From: Xestospongia bergquistia
Lineage: Eukaryota > Porifera > Demospongiae > Haplosclerida > Petrosiidae
NCBI GenBank assembly: GCA_963965975.1
Contig: OZ014416.1
Span: 6,758,001-6,822,000 of the forward strand
Length of the DNA stretch: 64,000 nucleotides
Direction of reading: 5' to 3'
A program made the position numbers and the translations under genes. This document shows, in pieces, positions 25,083 to 36,311 of this stretch; the first letter of the stretch is position 1; each line of letters opens with the position of its first letter. A model generated the notes under the pieces. That model saw only the letters and a list, made by a program, of their open reading frames with translations, made no database searches and was not told the origin of the DNA.

Positions 25083-28000
25083 TCAATGTTGCTTATGTAC
25101 ATGACACAAATAGGATATCAATTTTTCTTCAATGACCACACCCTTCTCTTTCTCCTCTACAGAGAGACAAAATACTTCTTCATTAAGTTTATCTTTTTCA
25201 ACAACAGTCACTTTCTCTTTCCTTTGTACTAGTGTATTAGCAACTACAACCTATATAGAGGAGTATAGTGGTCATATGTCAATGTAGATATTATATAAAG
25301 ACATATATAGTTAATTACAAATCATCACTGTATCATTCATACAATGATAATGGAACATAAATATGTCCATAAGTGCATAATGAAATAAGATGAAAGGAGA
25401 TAGGAACATAAAACTTCCAAGCTATTGATTAAAATGTCAAGTAGAGGTCTTGGAAGTCATGTTGATATTAATTACTTATAAATATTAATATTGTGATTGT
25501 ACATCAACATCATCTAGGTAATCTAGCTTCAACAACACTGATCTTATGTATGTTCATGACTAAAAGATACATTCTGCCTCAAGACAACTACTATTATAGT
25601 CTATAACAGGAAATATTTATGACTATTTGTGATACATTATATTGGTAAGTCACATGACTACTTTATTGTTGTCTAGTCTAAATATATTAATTCCTAAAAT
25701 CTTAACCTGGCATTTTAATAAATGACATCTTTCCTCATGGTTCACTCTTAATATGTCTTAGGCAGTGAAAACAGTCATATTGAAAACTCTCACTGACATT
25801 GACTGTTAAAAGGTGATGTTGTACATGTACATATACTAGGTCATATTGTACATGTTAACTGTATGCTTTGGTGACAACTTTACTAGAAGGCAAATAGCAT
25901 ACATTCTTCTACTTTACTGACTTACTTGATGTCCATATTTTGTCAGAGCTTTTCTAGCTCTACTAACTAAAATACTCTCATCAGTTTCTAACTAATAACA
26001 GATTAATATCATATAATATCAATAGAATAGACATACTTTAAAGGAGACAATGAAAGCATTAGGTGACCAGCGTTGAGTTAATACTGCTATTAACTTTGGT
26101 ACTTGTTGTAAGTGAAGACTCAATGATGTTGATGATGATATCTTATGTTCAACCTAACGAGAATGTAGGAGGGATTATGTTTGTATACACAACAATGAAC
26201 ATCAAGTTCCTCTTCTGATGTTAGTATTATATCTATAGTATACTTCTTAAAGTGGCTTAATATTACATGTATACTAATTACGGAACCTATTTAAAATTTT
26301 TTCCATTGCATAAACAACTACATTTATTACATTTATTAGATGCAAGTAATAGTAAGTTCAAAGTACAGGTACAACTCTACTTGTTCTCATGTTATAACAT
26401 ACAACACAAGTATCTTTTATTAACACATAGTCTAGTTAAGTAGCTCTTCCCTTTGAAATGGGTCTAGAGCTAAAAAGAATTCCAATAAGATCTAATCTTT
26501 ATAATGCCTTTGCTAAATTATTACAAACACTACATACCATGTCATCAGGATGTATAAAGAAGTCGGACACAGCTGCTGCCAGATATATCATATGTTGAGA
26601 GGTGTTCATTAATGGACTAATAACATTAAGATAATGTACATAGTCAAATATAGTAGTGAATGGGACACAATATAACAAGTTAGTTGACTTGATCTAGAGT
26701 AGGAAAAATAACAATGTCAGAGAATAATGATAAAATTGTTTGTTAACCTAATAAGTCACTTCACTCATTTCAAGCCAAAACAGAAAATAGTTTAAAGTCA
26801 AGTGTCAATCCCAAATTGCTTTTGGCACAACATGATAATAGCTCTTCATAAACCAAATGTGTAAGCAAATGAAAACAAAACTCAAGAAATACTTCTCGAA
26901 CAAGTCACTAACATGGGCAAGTAAAATGATCACATAATACATAAAATGATCACATGACACATCAAATGATCACATGATACATAAAATGATCACATGATAC
27001 ATACAGATGTACATGTGCTTGTTGTTTATGAGTTTCATTAGTGGTTTGTGGAATGTAAAGAGTTCTAAAGATAGAATGATAGATATACATGTGTATACCC
27101 ACGCTTTGACACATGTACTACATTCTTCTGTTATAGGGTACACCATTCATGGCTAATATTGCAATATGTCTACAATATTATATACATGATAGAATGAACA
27201 GTATCGCAGCATGGAAGGGTATCATTAACACAATATGGGTGTGGTCTTATAGATTGGACACGATATTTAGGACCCAAATTGAACTTTTTCAGTTCTAGTC
27301 TTGTTGTAGTTGTCAATATAATTATTATACTTACTTGTTTATATTTCTCTAATATATGTTTTATTTTATCACTGACAATAATGTCTCCAGTACTACTGAT
27401 ATCCATTAAGTCAAGAAGTGAAGATACAGTAAATGGACAATGGAAAGGTCTAAAAGAAGACTGTCTATATAAAAAGATGACTGCATAGCCCTGAGAGAGA
27501 AACTGTCTGACAAAATCATATAATAGTTAAGGAAATAGAATGATTAATTTAACATGATTAATGTGTAAAACTACCTTTAACAGTGTCTATGTCCAATACT
27601 CCATCATGTATAGCATATAGTATATGTACATATGATCTACTAAAGATGAATTGTGTAATGATAATATGTTAGGATACTCTGCTGATAGAGAACCTCTAGT
27701 TCCTGTACTGAAGTTGTCAAGATATCGAACTGTTTGTTTTTCTAGAGGTACTGTTGTGCCACCGGACTGTATGTGTTGAGAGAAAGAGAGAAAGAGAGAG
27801 AGAGAGAAAAAGAACCAATTGAAGGTCTATTTTGGTAATTATGCAACAATTTTACTCTTTTTTTTCAAACGAACATAAAAAATCAGATAATCTTAAACTT
27901 AGTTAGTTATGAGTACTTATGAGTGCCAACTTATGACCACAATGTAGACATTTTTTCAAGATCACTCCAGCCAATTCTATTCAGTCTATCTTTGGCTAAT

Positions 28001-29027
28001 AAGCCTCTCATAATTGTTAACATCTCATCTTTATCCGGTATCATCTCTTTAGTCTCTTTACACATATCACAAGGTATTTCATGAAGTATTACATGTATTA
28101 ACTCTTGAGGGGTTTCTGCAACAAAGGGACAGAACCCAGACCATAGTTCATACATAATACACCCAACAGACCACAAATCTGACTGAAAGGAGAAAAGAGA
28201 CAATGTCACTGACTCAGGAGAAAGATAAAAAGGAGAAGGAAAAGTTGACAACGAAATTCTTTTTGTTTTTAATACCAGTTCTGACAAGTCGAACGCATTC
28301 TGGCTGTCATCAGTAAATTTAGAGAAGTATTGTTTAATGCCTTCTTGTATGTACTCATTAGTCCACTGTTTATCACCATGACGATGAGCGAAACTAAAGT
28401 CATACAATTTTAATGTACTATTTGAATCTAATAGTATCTTTGATGGTATTAAGTCACACATAACATAACCTTGAGAATGAACATAGTTTAATCCAAGTAA
28501 TATATCAGTTATAAAGTGCTTTAGTTTATCTAAAGGTATAGGCCCATCTAGTTCCATTACATCTGCTAGTGTCCCTCCACTAGCTAGTTCAGTGACCATC
28601 CATACATGTTGAGGTGATTGGTACCATTCCAGAAACTTCAATATGTGGGTGTGGTCAAGGGAGTGGAGAATACGAACATTAGCTGCTACTTGATCTAGTG
28701 ATAATCTATCATAGCGATGAATGCTAACATAGGCAATTGTCGACTTTCTTCTTCCTTTAAATGAAGTCAATAAGTCAGTATGGCATATCTCTCCATAAAG
28801 AAGGTAGTTCTCCATCATCGGTTTCAAAAACCCGCCCAACAGTTACGCGCATGCGCATAAATTACACTACAAACTACTGTACAACTTACAGTAACAAGAA
28901 CTATTCGACGTCTTGTAGTTTGGTGTTCACGAATAAACACTGTCACTTGATCTCGAACTGTTTCCAAATCTGCTGGAACTGGAGATGACCGGAGAAAGTC
29001 ATCAATAGTGATATCAGCGATTGCCAT
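25083..29027 (-). CDS. PPCS: Phosphopantothenoylcysteine synthetase (PPCS)
   Basis: Joins 4'-phosphopantothenate and cysteine, the second step of coenzyme A synthesis, in the cytosol. Exons in transcript order: 29027-28890, 27766-27678, 27506-27335, 26693-26538, 26153-26037, 25991-25926, 25250-25083. These total 906 bp, 301 residues, close to animal PPCS length. Family landmarks are plain: [11 protein letters not shown] at the exon 1/2 join, [38 protein letters not shown] and [13 protein letters not shown]. All splice phases agree. Intron 1 contains a complete intronless kinase-like gene on the same strand. The ATG at 29027 is the only one in frame near the start. It shares a 113-bp divergent promoter region with NDUFA4. 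Confidence 0.95.
26923..27002. repeat. 20-bp minisatellite, four copies
   Basis: Four head-to-tail units of the type AAAATGATCACATGATACAT with one or two changes each, in PPCS intron 3. Each unit contains the palindrome TGATCA. Confidence 0.92.
27931..28818 (-). CDS. ULK4: ULK4-like pseudokinase, single exon, nested in PPCS intron 1
   Basis: Single uninterrupted frame of 295 residues from ATG-ATG at 28818/28815 to TAA at 27931; the N-terminus [10 protein letters not shown] followed by [13 protein letters not shown] matches what I know of ULK4. Kinase landmarks are degenerate as in that family: no glycine-rich loop, no lysine at the usual beta-3 place, [10 protein letters not shown] instead of HRDLKPxN, and DFS instead of DFG. 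APE-like LSPES and the [15 protein letters not shown] helix are kept. The product probably acts as a scaffold, not as a phosphotransferase. Full-length animal ULK4 has a long HEAT/ARM-type C-terminus, which is absent here; the frame ends right after the kinase fold. An NRF1-type site lies 28 bp upstream of the start. Alternative: a retrocopy fragment. Identity as ULK4 is likely; independent expression is inferred. Confidence 0.8.
   Translation of the reverse strand: MMENYLLYGEICHTDLLTSFKGRRKSTIAYVSIHRYDRLSLDQVAANVRILHSLDHTHILKFLEWYQSPQHVWMVTELASGGTLADVMELDGPIPLDKLKHFITDILLGLNYVHSQGYVMCDLIPSKILLDSNSTLKLYDFSFAHRHGDKQWTNEYIQEGIKQYFSKFTDDSQNAFDLSELVLKTKRISLSTFPSPFYLSPESVTLSLFSFQSDLWSVGCIMYELWSGFCPFVAETPQELIHVILHEIPCDMCKETKEMIPDKDEMLTIMRGLLAKDRLNRIGWSDLEKMSTLWS
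28847..28856. promoter_or_regulatory. NRF1-type palindrome GCGCATGCGC
   Basis: A perfect GC palindrome in an otherwise AT-rich intron, next to a GC-box-like CCCGCCC (28831-28837). It is 28 bp upstream of the kinase start codon and 34 bp inside PPCS intron 1. The motif is the known NRF1 core-promoter element of animals; its use here as the nested gene's promoter is inference. Confidence 0.65.
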
Positions 29028-29140
29028 GTCAACAAATGTTGGGCGTGTCAGTGCATGTGACTAGTCACGTGACTTGGTCAGGTTGGAACAGGTTGTTTTG
29101 AGAGTTTTTGAGTAGTTTCCCGACGCAGAACTCTGCAAAG
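29028..29140. promoter_or_regulatory. Bidirectional promoter of PPCS and NDUFA4
   Basis: Only 113 bp separate the start codons of two divergent genes, so both promoters must lie here or overlap the 5' exons. The region contains the palindrome GTCACGTGAC at 29064-29073, an E-box identical to the CLEAR/USF-type consensus, with TGACTAGTCA directly overlapping upstream. Confidence 0.75.
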
Positions 29141-31853
29141 ATGTCAAAATTTATGAAAACTTTAAAAGATCACCCTGCAGTAAGTCTGTATAATGTGTTG
29201 TTTGGATGAATTTTTGAGATATTTTCATTCAGGTTGTTCCAGTATTTGTTATTACATGTTTTGGAGCTGCTATGGCTACTCTACAAATATTGAGATCAGC
29301 TAATGTCTATTCTGATGTCTCGTAAGTTCTTATACAAGTAATTTATCTCAATAAGTTAATAGAATAATTTACTAATGAGTAATGACATCTGCTGAGCAAA
29401 TGATATATTTGAAGTTGGTCTTGAGAGTAGGTGTTCTGTAAGGGGAGGGTATGTCTAGGCTTACATTCGAAGTTGAGCGAGTATGAATATTATTATATGT
29501 TAACATGTTAATGTTACATGATTTTTTTTTCTGTAACTTCATTTTACTTGTGAATTTACATTGTTACTGGTGAAGATGATGAATAATGTTTGAGGTCCAA
29601 CTTTGTCTTTTCTTTCTGTTAGTTTCTGCATTGAGGCCTTATTCTTTCTATTAATATAATATAAGATTAAGATTAATATCAAGCAAGTCACACCAATACA
29701 TTGTACCCAAGCATTTGATGAAAGGAGAGAAGAATCTGGTAACAATACAATTAAGATCCAAAATTAAATGGCTTCGCAAATAATTGCTATATTGTTATAG
29801 CTATATGAGTAATAACAATTAATTTGGGTGTGGCCTCATGATTTGAATATTTTTTGAAAGTCTTACTAAAGCATTTGTCGTTCTTAGTTGTTCTCTCCTT
29901 TTTACTTTTGCTTTAAAGACATTTTGTACTATCTATGAATTATCTATTTGTTACAGTTTAAGAATCCAAGTTTATAAAGTTTTGTGAATTATATTTAATG
30001 TCATATAACAACATAGAATAACATTGGTAGACGCTACATGTTGTCAATAAAATGGTGACTATTAATGTGCAATTGAAATAGTCGTAGTACATATAATTAC
30101 CTAACATGATTAGCCTCGTACCCAGGCATTCACGAAAGAAAAGAATGCCTGGTAACTATTGTTTGTGTGTGCGTTTAATTTCCACAGATTTCTTGGAAAA
30201 TAGTATACTTTAGCAATCCTCCGTCAACCATAACATCAATTACCACAATATCAGACTGTGATGGTTACTAGTAGTACTGATAGAATATTTTCTGATGCTC
30301 TACTCTAAGCTCTAAAGCAGCTAGGAAGGCCAAATCTATCTCTTAAAAAAGAGCAAATCTTATCTGTTGAAGCTATATATGACAGAAAAGATGTCTTAGT
30401 GTGGTTTTGTATCCCAACAGCACTGAACAAGTTTGACACTCTTTTTGTTTCCACTAAGTCTCTGCATAACCGACAAACTCGACTAGCCATGCTTAAACTC
30501 AGTAGTGAATGAAACATCATCAATATAAACCCAGCCCATTTATTTCGTCATTTAATTTAAAATGTTGTCATTATGATGTCACTGTATTGCATAAATTACA
30601 ATAATTACGCACATACACAAACAGTAGTTACCAGGCTTTCTTTTCTTTCATGAAAGCCTGGGTATGAGGCTACTAACATGATATGATAGAAATATATCAG
30701 ACATATTATAATTGTTATTTGTTATAGAAAAGATTAATCAACTATTTTTATTTTCATGTAGGTTTAGACGTTACAGTAATCCTCATCCCTGGCTAAATGT
30801 CCAACCTCATCAAAATTTAAAGGTTATCTAGAACTGTTTCTGTTGCTATCTTTATAACATGTACTCTGTCTACAAGTAAAAAAATTAACTGAAGGTTCTT
30901 TAAAAATTATTAAAATGTGGGTGTGGCCACAAAAGCACCTCATTGTAAAAAAATGGCAGCATAAACATTTCTACATTGTTATAATAGTAATAATAATAGT
31001 TTTAATAGTAATTTCTACATATGAGTATGTTTGTTTGTCAGGGACACAGTGTTCATCTTAGCAGTTATAGCAAAAACAATCTCAAAAAGAAATTGAAAGT
31101 TATATGTTATCAGGAGCTTATAACTACATTTTGTATACACATAGCATCATTAATTGTATTCATGAGATCTCTGCTGTAATCCTAGATTTTAGGAGTGTTT
31201 ACCCTAAACCTGGTTACTGCCTTGATATTGTAGGGATGGTCCAGCATTGCTGACCCTTCACTAAGGTTCTAAGGACAAGTGCATATATGACTCAGACAGC
31301 CTTCAAAAATCTTGCAGGCCACAGAAATACTTATGAGCCCCTCCTTTACACTTAATACTTATTCCACTTGAGTTGATAATGGCTAATAAATTGTTGAAGC
31401 TGTTCAAAACAAAGCAGTGCTAATTAGTAAGATGGTGGTCTTTACTTCTATTTTGGAAAGATCGCCATATTCAGCACATATTATAAAACCCATTTTACGT
31501 TTTCACTCTCATAACATTTACTCTATCCACTTCAGCATTCCTGTTGTATGAGTCCTATATGTGCTTATTCCCAAGCCCTTCCTATTTTAGGGTGTGGTCA
31601 GCAATGCCAGGATGTCATACTTCCATTTTATGATGGTTTTGTTTGAGATACTTTACAGCCAGTCCCTACCTTTTAATGATTGTCAAAAGTTCTTTTACTA
31701 CTTCCTCATACAGCATGCCAAGCAGTCCAACATATATAATTATTTTGGACAATTATAATTAATTTTATGTGCCTAATTAAGATCAATGAATAATATAAAT
31801 CCTGTGTCTTTTAACTATCAACACATACAACAACAACCAATGATTGATGTGCC

Positions 31854-31930
<77 letters not shown>

Positions 31931-32437
31931 GTAGTAACAATGTTCAAGGCTTCTCACTAACTTGCTTTTAGCATTCTCTACTTATAGTTTTCTGTTTTCT
32001 TTCCTCGTGAATAATAATTTATTGAATACCAGGTGTCTCCTGGAGCCAATGTATCAGGTTGTATTTAATCACTACTTTCATTATGGAAGGAATGTAATTA
32101 TGCTTCAAAGCACATTCCTTAATATAATTGTTTTCTTTGTATAGACAGGTCATTATATTCCTCATACTATTTTATATTAAAGGAACTTTCTAACCTGTAA
32201 GTAATCATAAACAATTCTTGAGTTATGGTGAACTAAGGAACAAAGAAAGAACATTGTGCTATCCCTACATACATACATGTAAACAATGGTATTTCATTCC
32301 TACCTGATTGTATTTATCATAAATGTAGAGTTCGTTCTTATTTATTAATCAACTTCTCTTTTATTTCCTTTTAGTTAATTAAAGCTATTGATTACGGTAA
32401 AGTACCACAAGATGAACGTCCAAAGTATGATGACTAG
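29141..32437 (+). CDS. NDUFA4: NDUFA4, cytochrome c oxidase associated subunit
   Basis: Small single-pass inner mitochondrial membrane protein, first assigned to complex I and now regarded as a complex IV subunit. Exons 29141-29179, 29233-29321, 30762-30822 and 32375-32437 give 83 residues (human 81). Seen: a short basic N-terminus (MSKFMKTLKDHPA), one membrane helix (VVPVFVITCFGAAMATLQIL), then the SNPHPWLNVQPHQ and IDYGKVPQDERPKYDD motifs of the family tail. Splice phases agree. Intron 2 contains a 562-bp MULE-like element; intron 3 has an AAT microsatellite and no other gene. AATAAA begins 17 bp after the stop, so the 3' UTR is very short. Confidence 0.93.
30111..30672. mobile_element. Mutator-like non-autonomous DNA element with long inverted repeats
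   Basis: Terminal inverted repeats of about 64 bp (left from 30111, right to 30672; both read TAGCCTC then TACCCAGGC inwards) and a perfect 10-bp direct repeat CTAACATGAT on both sides (30101-30110 and 30673-30682). Long inverted repeats with a 9-11 bp target duplication fit the Mutator/MULE group. The inside has no transposase; the 72-codon minus frame at 30305-30523 has paired cysteines but I do not recognise it. A diverged relative of the left end is visible near 29690-29745. Confidence 0.75.
30823..32374 (+). other. NDUFA4 intron 3
   Basis: Intron between the last two coding exons. An AAT microsatellite lies at 31855-31936. Short opposed segments sharing GTCAGCAATGC near 31240 and 31600 hint at another inverted-repeat element, but I cannot fix its ends. 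No gene seen. Confidence 0.5.
31855..31936. repeat. (AAT)n microsatellite
   Basis: About 27 AAT units with a few AGT variants, inside NDUFA4 intron 3. Its poly-asparagine reading frame is an artefact of the repeat. Confidence 0.95.
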
Positions 32438-32453
32438 AGTATGGCAGTGACAC

Positions 32454-32459
32454 AATAAA
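32454..32459 (+). promoter_or_regulatory. Polyadenylation signal AATAAA of NDUFA4
   Basis: Canonical hexamer 17 bp after the NDUFA4 stop and about 260 bp before the next gene. Confidence 0.7.
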
Positions 32460-32718
32460 ACTCAAACCAAACACACTATATTTGCAGTGATCTGTAGTAG
32501 CAATAATTTAGTACATTGTATATTGTTAATATTCTTTAATAATTTAATGATGGTGTCAGAGGAACGGATGTGGGCTGAGCTTGTGGCAGTATTATTAATC
32601 GTGATCGTATATATTATTGATATTCATTAATTTCGTATAAGCGATATATAGTTTAACAAAAGAGGTATGAATGGCGGAGGAAACGGATGTGGGCAGGCTC
32701 CAGTCCTAGCAGTATTAA

Positions 32719-35700
32719 ATGGCTGAATCGTTAAAGAGCATACTTATAGCTTTTGTTGTTTTTCTAATTTATTATTTGTTTGTTACTATACTTGATGAGG
32801 TAGTTTCGAATGTTGGTCATTCACTATTTCACTATGAAGAGTACATTGTACACAATTATCGGTTCCTGAAACTCCCAGTCGTTGATTCTAGATCTGGTTT
32901 TATTTTTTGCCTGTCTTTATTTAGTATCTTCGCTTCACCTTTACAAACTCCTTTTAAAAGATGGATTTTATCTACTATATTCATTCTCGTCCCAGTCTCT
33001 CCTTGGATTATTTCAATTTCACTAGCCACCATACCCACTGTAGCACATATTGATGTTCTTCATACTGCAATAGTATCACTGAGGTTACTTTTGTATGCAT
33101 TTGTGGCTAATAAGCTGGTTGGAATGACAATAGGCAAGCCTCATAAAGACATTGGCAACATGACAGGTACTGCTATCACTTTACTTTTGGTACTGTTACA
33201 GTATTTGTTTAGACTACTGTGTTAAGTTTTAGCCACAGGCATGTATATAATAGTAATAGCTCTAGACTCATTCACATGCACTGAACTTATGCATATATAA
33301 TATTAATGCTAAGCAATTATATATGCATAAGTTCAATTGCATGTGAATTTAGCTGCGGCATCAATATTGTGCGATCATACAAAACTGAATTAAATTTTCA
33401 TGTCTTTATAGATGAGGAACACTACTTAAAGATATACAACGAACAACTAGAAAGAAAAGAAACTTTAAAAGTAAACATTATCCAATGTATGACTATTGGT
33501 CCACCAACTGTTGGTAAAACTACATTGAAAGAACAACTTCTTAAAAGGAATAAACGTAATAAGAAAAAGTCTGCAAATAGGACAGCACAACCTCGACCAC
33601 CTAGTAGCCCTGTTATTGAGAAAGTTAAAAGAATCCAAGTAACAATGGGTGACAAAAAAAGTGGTGGGTCAGACCTCATATATGCAACAGATGATTCCAC
33701 ATGGAAAACTCGCACATTAGATGAACAATTGGTTGCCTGCCTCAAAAAATTTCCAAATGAGTATTTAACTTCAGCTGAGATTATATTTTGGATCCTTTTT
33801 CTTATTTTGATTTGTGGAGTTCTTTATGATTACAGTACTGCAACTCTTCCCAAATTTAATGACAAACCTCGTATCATATATTTTGTCATAAATGAGGAAA
33901 AACATCGTATTGTTGAATATGAATACGCATTCAAAGAAAGGCACAAACTTTTTCAGTTGGTGCGATTTGTTAACATTATTTCTATGGGTTTTTCTTGGTT
34001 ACCCTTAATGGGTATGGTGTCAATTCTGACAATGAAAAGGATATATCCATACTTGGCAAAACTAGTTAGCAGTAAAACTGTTACAGCTGATATTGCCATT
34101 AAAGAAGTACTTAAGAAAAAAAATGTAAAGAAAATACAACCTGTTTTTGATAGAAGTTTTACCGTTTACTTCAGAGATTGTGGAGGACAGCCAGAATTCC
34201 ATGAAGTATTACCTGCTTTGTCATCGCAATCTACCTTGTTTTTTCTTGTCTTCAATCTTAGTGAAGGTCTTGACACTCAATATAAAGTCACTTATAAAAC
34301 TAGTAATGGTAAAGTATCTGATCCATATATGAGTAGTTTTACTGTTAAACAAGCTCTTCTACATTGTCTAGCTAGTATTAGCGCAATAGGAAGTTACTGT
34401 AAGCCACATACAAGTAATTTTTGGTTCAAACGTAAGTTATTAATAATGCAATTGCATGAGAAAATCACTCAACTATGGAAGAAAAAGCTGAAACGAAACG
34501 TCTCTAATGTAATAATCATTGGAACTCACAAAGATAAAGTTGGCAAGAATGGAGAAGTACATACTATCATTGATCAGTTAGAAAATGAACTCATACATAC
34601 AGATTGGTACACTAAAGATATGGTTATCCCAACAGAGAGTGGTAGACTTGTTCTTGGAGTGAATACATTCAACCGAAATGATATAAAAGAAGTGAAAAAA
34701 TTGGTTAATAAACTTGCAACTAACAATGACTATCAGTTGGAAATACCTGTACCATGGTTGACATTTGAGTTTTACATCCAAAAATCAAATAAAAAGGTGA
34801 TGACTCTTAAGGAGTGTCAAAGTATTGCTGAAAAAAGTAATATTACACTTGGAAATGAGTTTGATACAGCTCTCTGGTTTCTACATAATAAAGTTGGTAC
34901 AATAAGGTATTTTAAGAATGTACCTGAATTGCAAAACATAGTCATTACTGACCCTCAGCTACTCTTTGATATTGTCACAGACTTAATTGTAAATACATTT
35001 TCTTTTGGAAAATACATTCAGAAAAGAAGTGAACATGACAGGTTTCGTTTATCTGGTCGTTTTACAAAACATCATTTAGAACATTGTGAAGCTGTTAAGG
35101 AGAAGTTATTATCAGTAGAACAAGTAATAGCTGTACTAGAACATCTTGTTATAATTGCTCCTGTAGGTATAAATGAACAGGAGTATTTTCTCCCTTGTAT
35201 TCTAGTACATGCTTCTCTTCCATCTACTCCATTGTCACATAATGATAGTGACATTCCTCCCCTTCTTATTACATTCAAATGTCACTACACTCCAAGAGGT
35301 ATCTTTAGCTCACTCATTGCTAGAATCCTTCTCGATAACAAAGATAAATGGGAACTCTCTTCAGAAAAAATCTTCAGAAATCAAGTTAGACTTCGATTTG
35401 TCAAGTCCGGTCATCTTGTAACAATCACTAACTTTTTTAGATTTCTTGAGATTGCAGTGAAACCTCCACATGGTTTTAGAACTACAAGTTCAAGTGATAA
35501 TATCCATGTTTCTATCCAATGCTTATTGTCTCATTATCTAATTGAAGTTAGAAATCAACTTAATTATGGATGCACTGCTGACCATTTATTTGGATTTTAT
35601 TGCAAAGAACACAATGATAACAATACTATAGAAAGTCATATTGCTGTTTGTAATGACAACAAGAAACCCACATATACAAAATGCTATAGAGAAGAGCCAA

Positions 35701-36311
35701 CAGTTCACCTAACACCACTACAAATGATGTGGTTCAATAAAAATTGTAAGTTAAATATAGTACATGTAATTATATATACATTTGTCAATTTAGTTACTAT
35801 TATAGTACAGTATATTATATTATAGCTATATAATAACACATCCAAGTTTATGAACATGTTTATGAACACTATTAATCACTTTTCTATAATTAGAAGCTAT
35901 TAATATTTGACAATTACATTATATTGAATTTCTAACATTTTCACAGCAGATTTAGAAATGACTCCAGACAATCCTATATTACCTGATGGACCACTAAGTT
36001 AGTATCTCTATTTGTTTTTCAGATATGTATTTTACAATGTCTCTTTGTTAGATGAGTGTCATTTGTCTGCTTTATTACAAGTTGTAAATGAAGTTACAGA
36101 TTGGGAAATATTGGGTATTCATCTTGGTATTAAAGATGTTGTAATTAAGGATATCAAAGCATCTAATCATTATCAAACTCAAACAGCTCGTAAAGACATG
36201 TTAGTCAAGTGGCTACGCGGAGGAAATGCAAAGAGATCTGATTTAATTAAGGCTCTCAAGATTATGAACGAAAGTTCTATTGTTCATAAAATTGAATATA
36301 CAGCTGACTAA
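32719..36311 (+). CDS. Gene A: membrane Roc-like GTPase with COR-like region and death domain
   Basis: Exons 32719-33166, 33412-35745, 35947-35997 (NAGNAG acceptor, so 35950 is possible) and 36052-36311; 1030 residues, phases agree. Residues 1-149 hold about four hydrophobic helices. The P-loop GPPTVGKTT is at 179-187, the G3 motif DCGGQ at 405-409 and the G4-like GTHKD near 518. Between G1 and G3 are roughly 220 residues that include two membrane helices (about 273-287 and 335-355), an insertion I know in no standard Roc domain. A COR-like region follows (PQLLFDIVTDL, HLVIIAPV, YFLPCILVHA). The last exon is a death domain (TDWEILGIHLG, MLVKWLRGG). Probably a membrane-anchored GTPase switch signalling through death-domain contacts (inference). 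No homologue I can name. Gene B is its tandem paralogue. Confidence 0.85.
33270..33349. repeat. Inverted repeat, about 31-bp arms
   Basis: 33270-33299 (TTCACATGCA, AACTTATGCATATATA) is matched in reverse complement by about 33318-33349, leaving a loop of about 18 bp, within intron 1 of gene A. It could form a stable hairpin in RNA or be a tiny MITE. Confidence 0.8.

Noticed and set aside
26923-27002. CRISPR-like array in PPCS intron 3
   Set aside because: Units of 20 bp are contiguous with no spacers, so it is a minisatellite; the context is a eukaryotic intron.
28819-28839. Start of the nested kinase at 28839
   Set aside because: The codon there is TTG; the first ATG codons are at 28818 and 28815, next to the conserved MENYLLY start.
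30305-30523. Zinc-finger-like protein with a CRLC motif on the minus strand
   Set aside because: It lies wholly inside the 562-bp inverted-repeat element, lacks a full domain and has no upstream coding exons; kept only as part of the element.
31786-31971. Frame with a long poly-asparagine stretch
   Set aside because: It is the translation of an AAT microsatellite inside NDUFA4 intron 3, without a plausible start or homologous flank.
33306-33411. ATG at 33306 as the start of gene A
   Set aside because: It lies in the intron and inside the hairpin; splicing from 33166 to 33412 matches phase and mirrors gene B, whose exon 2 begins at the same residue.
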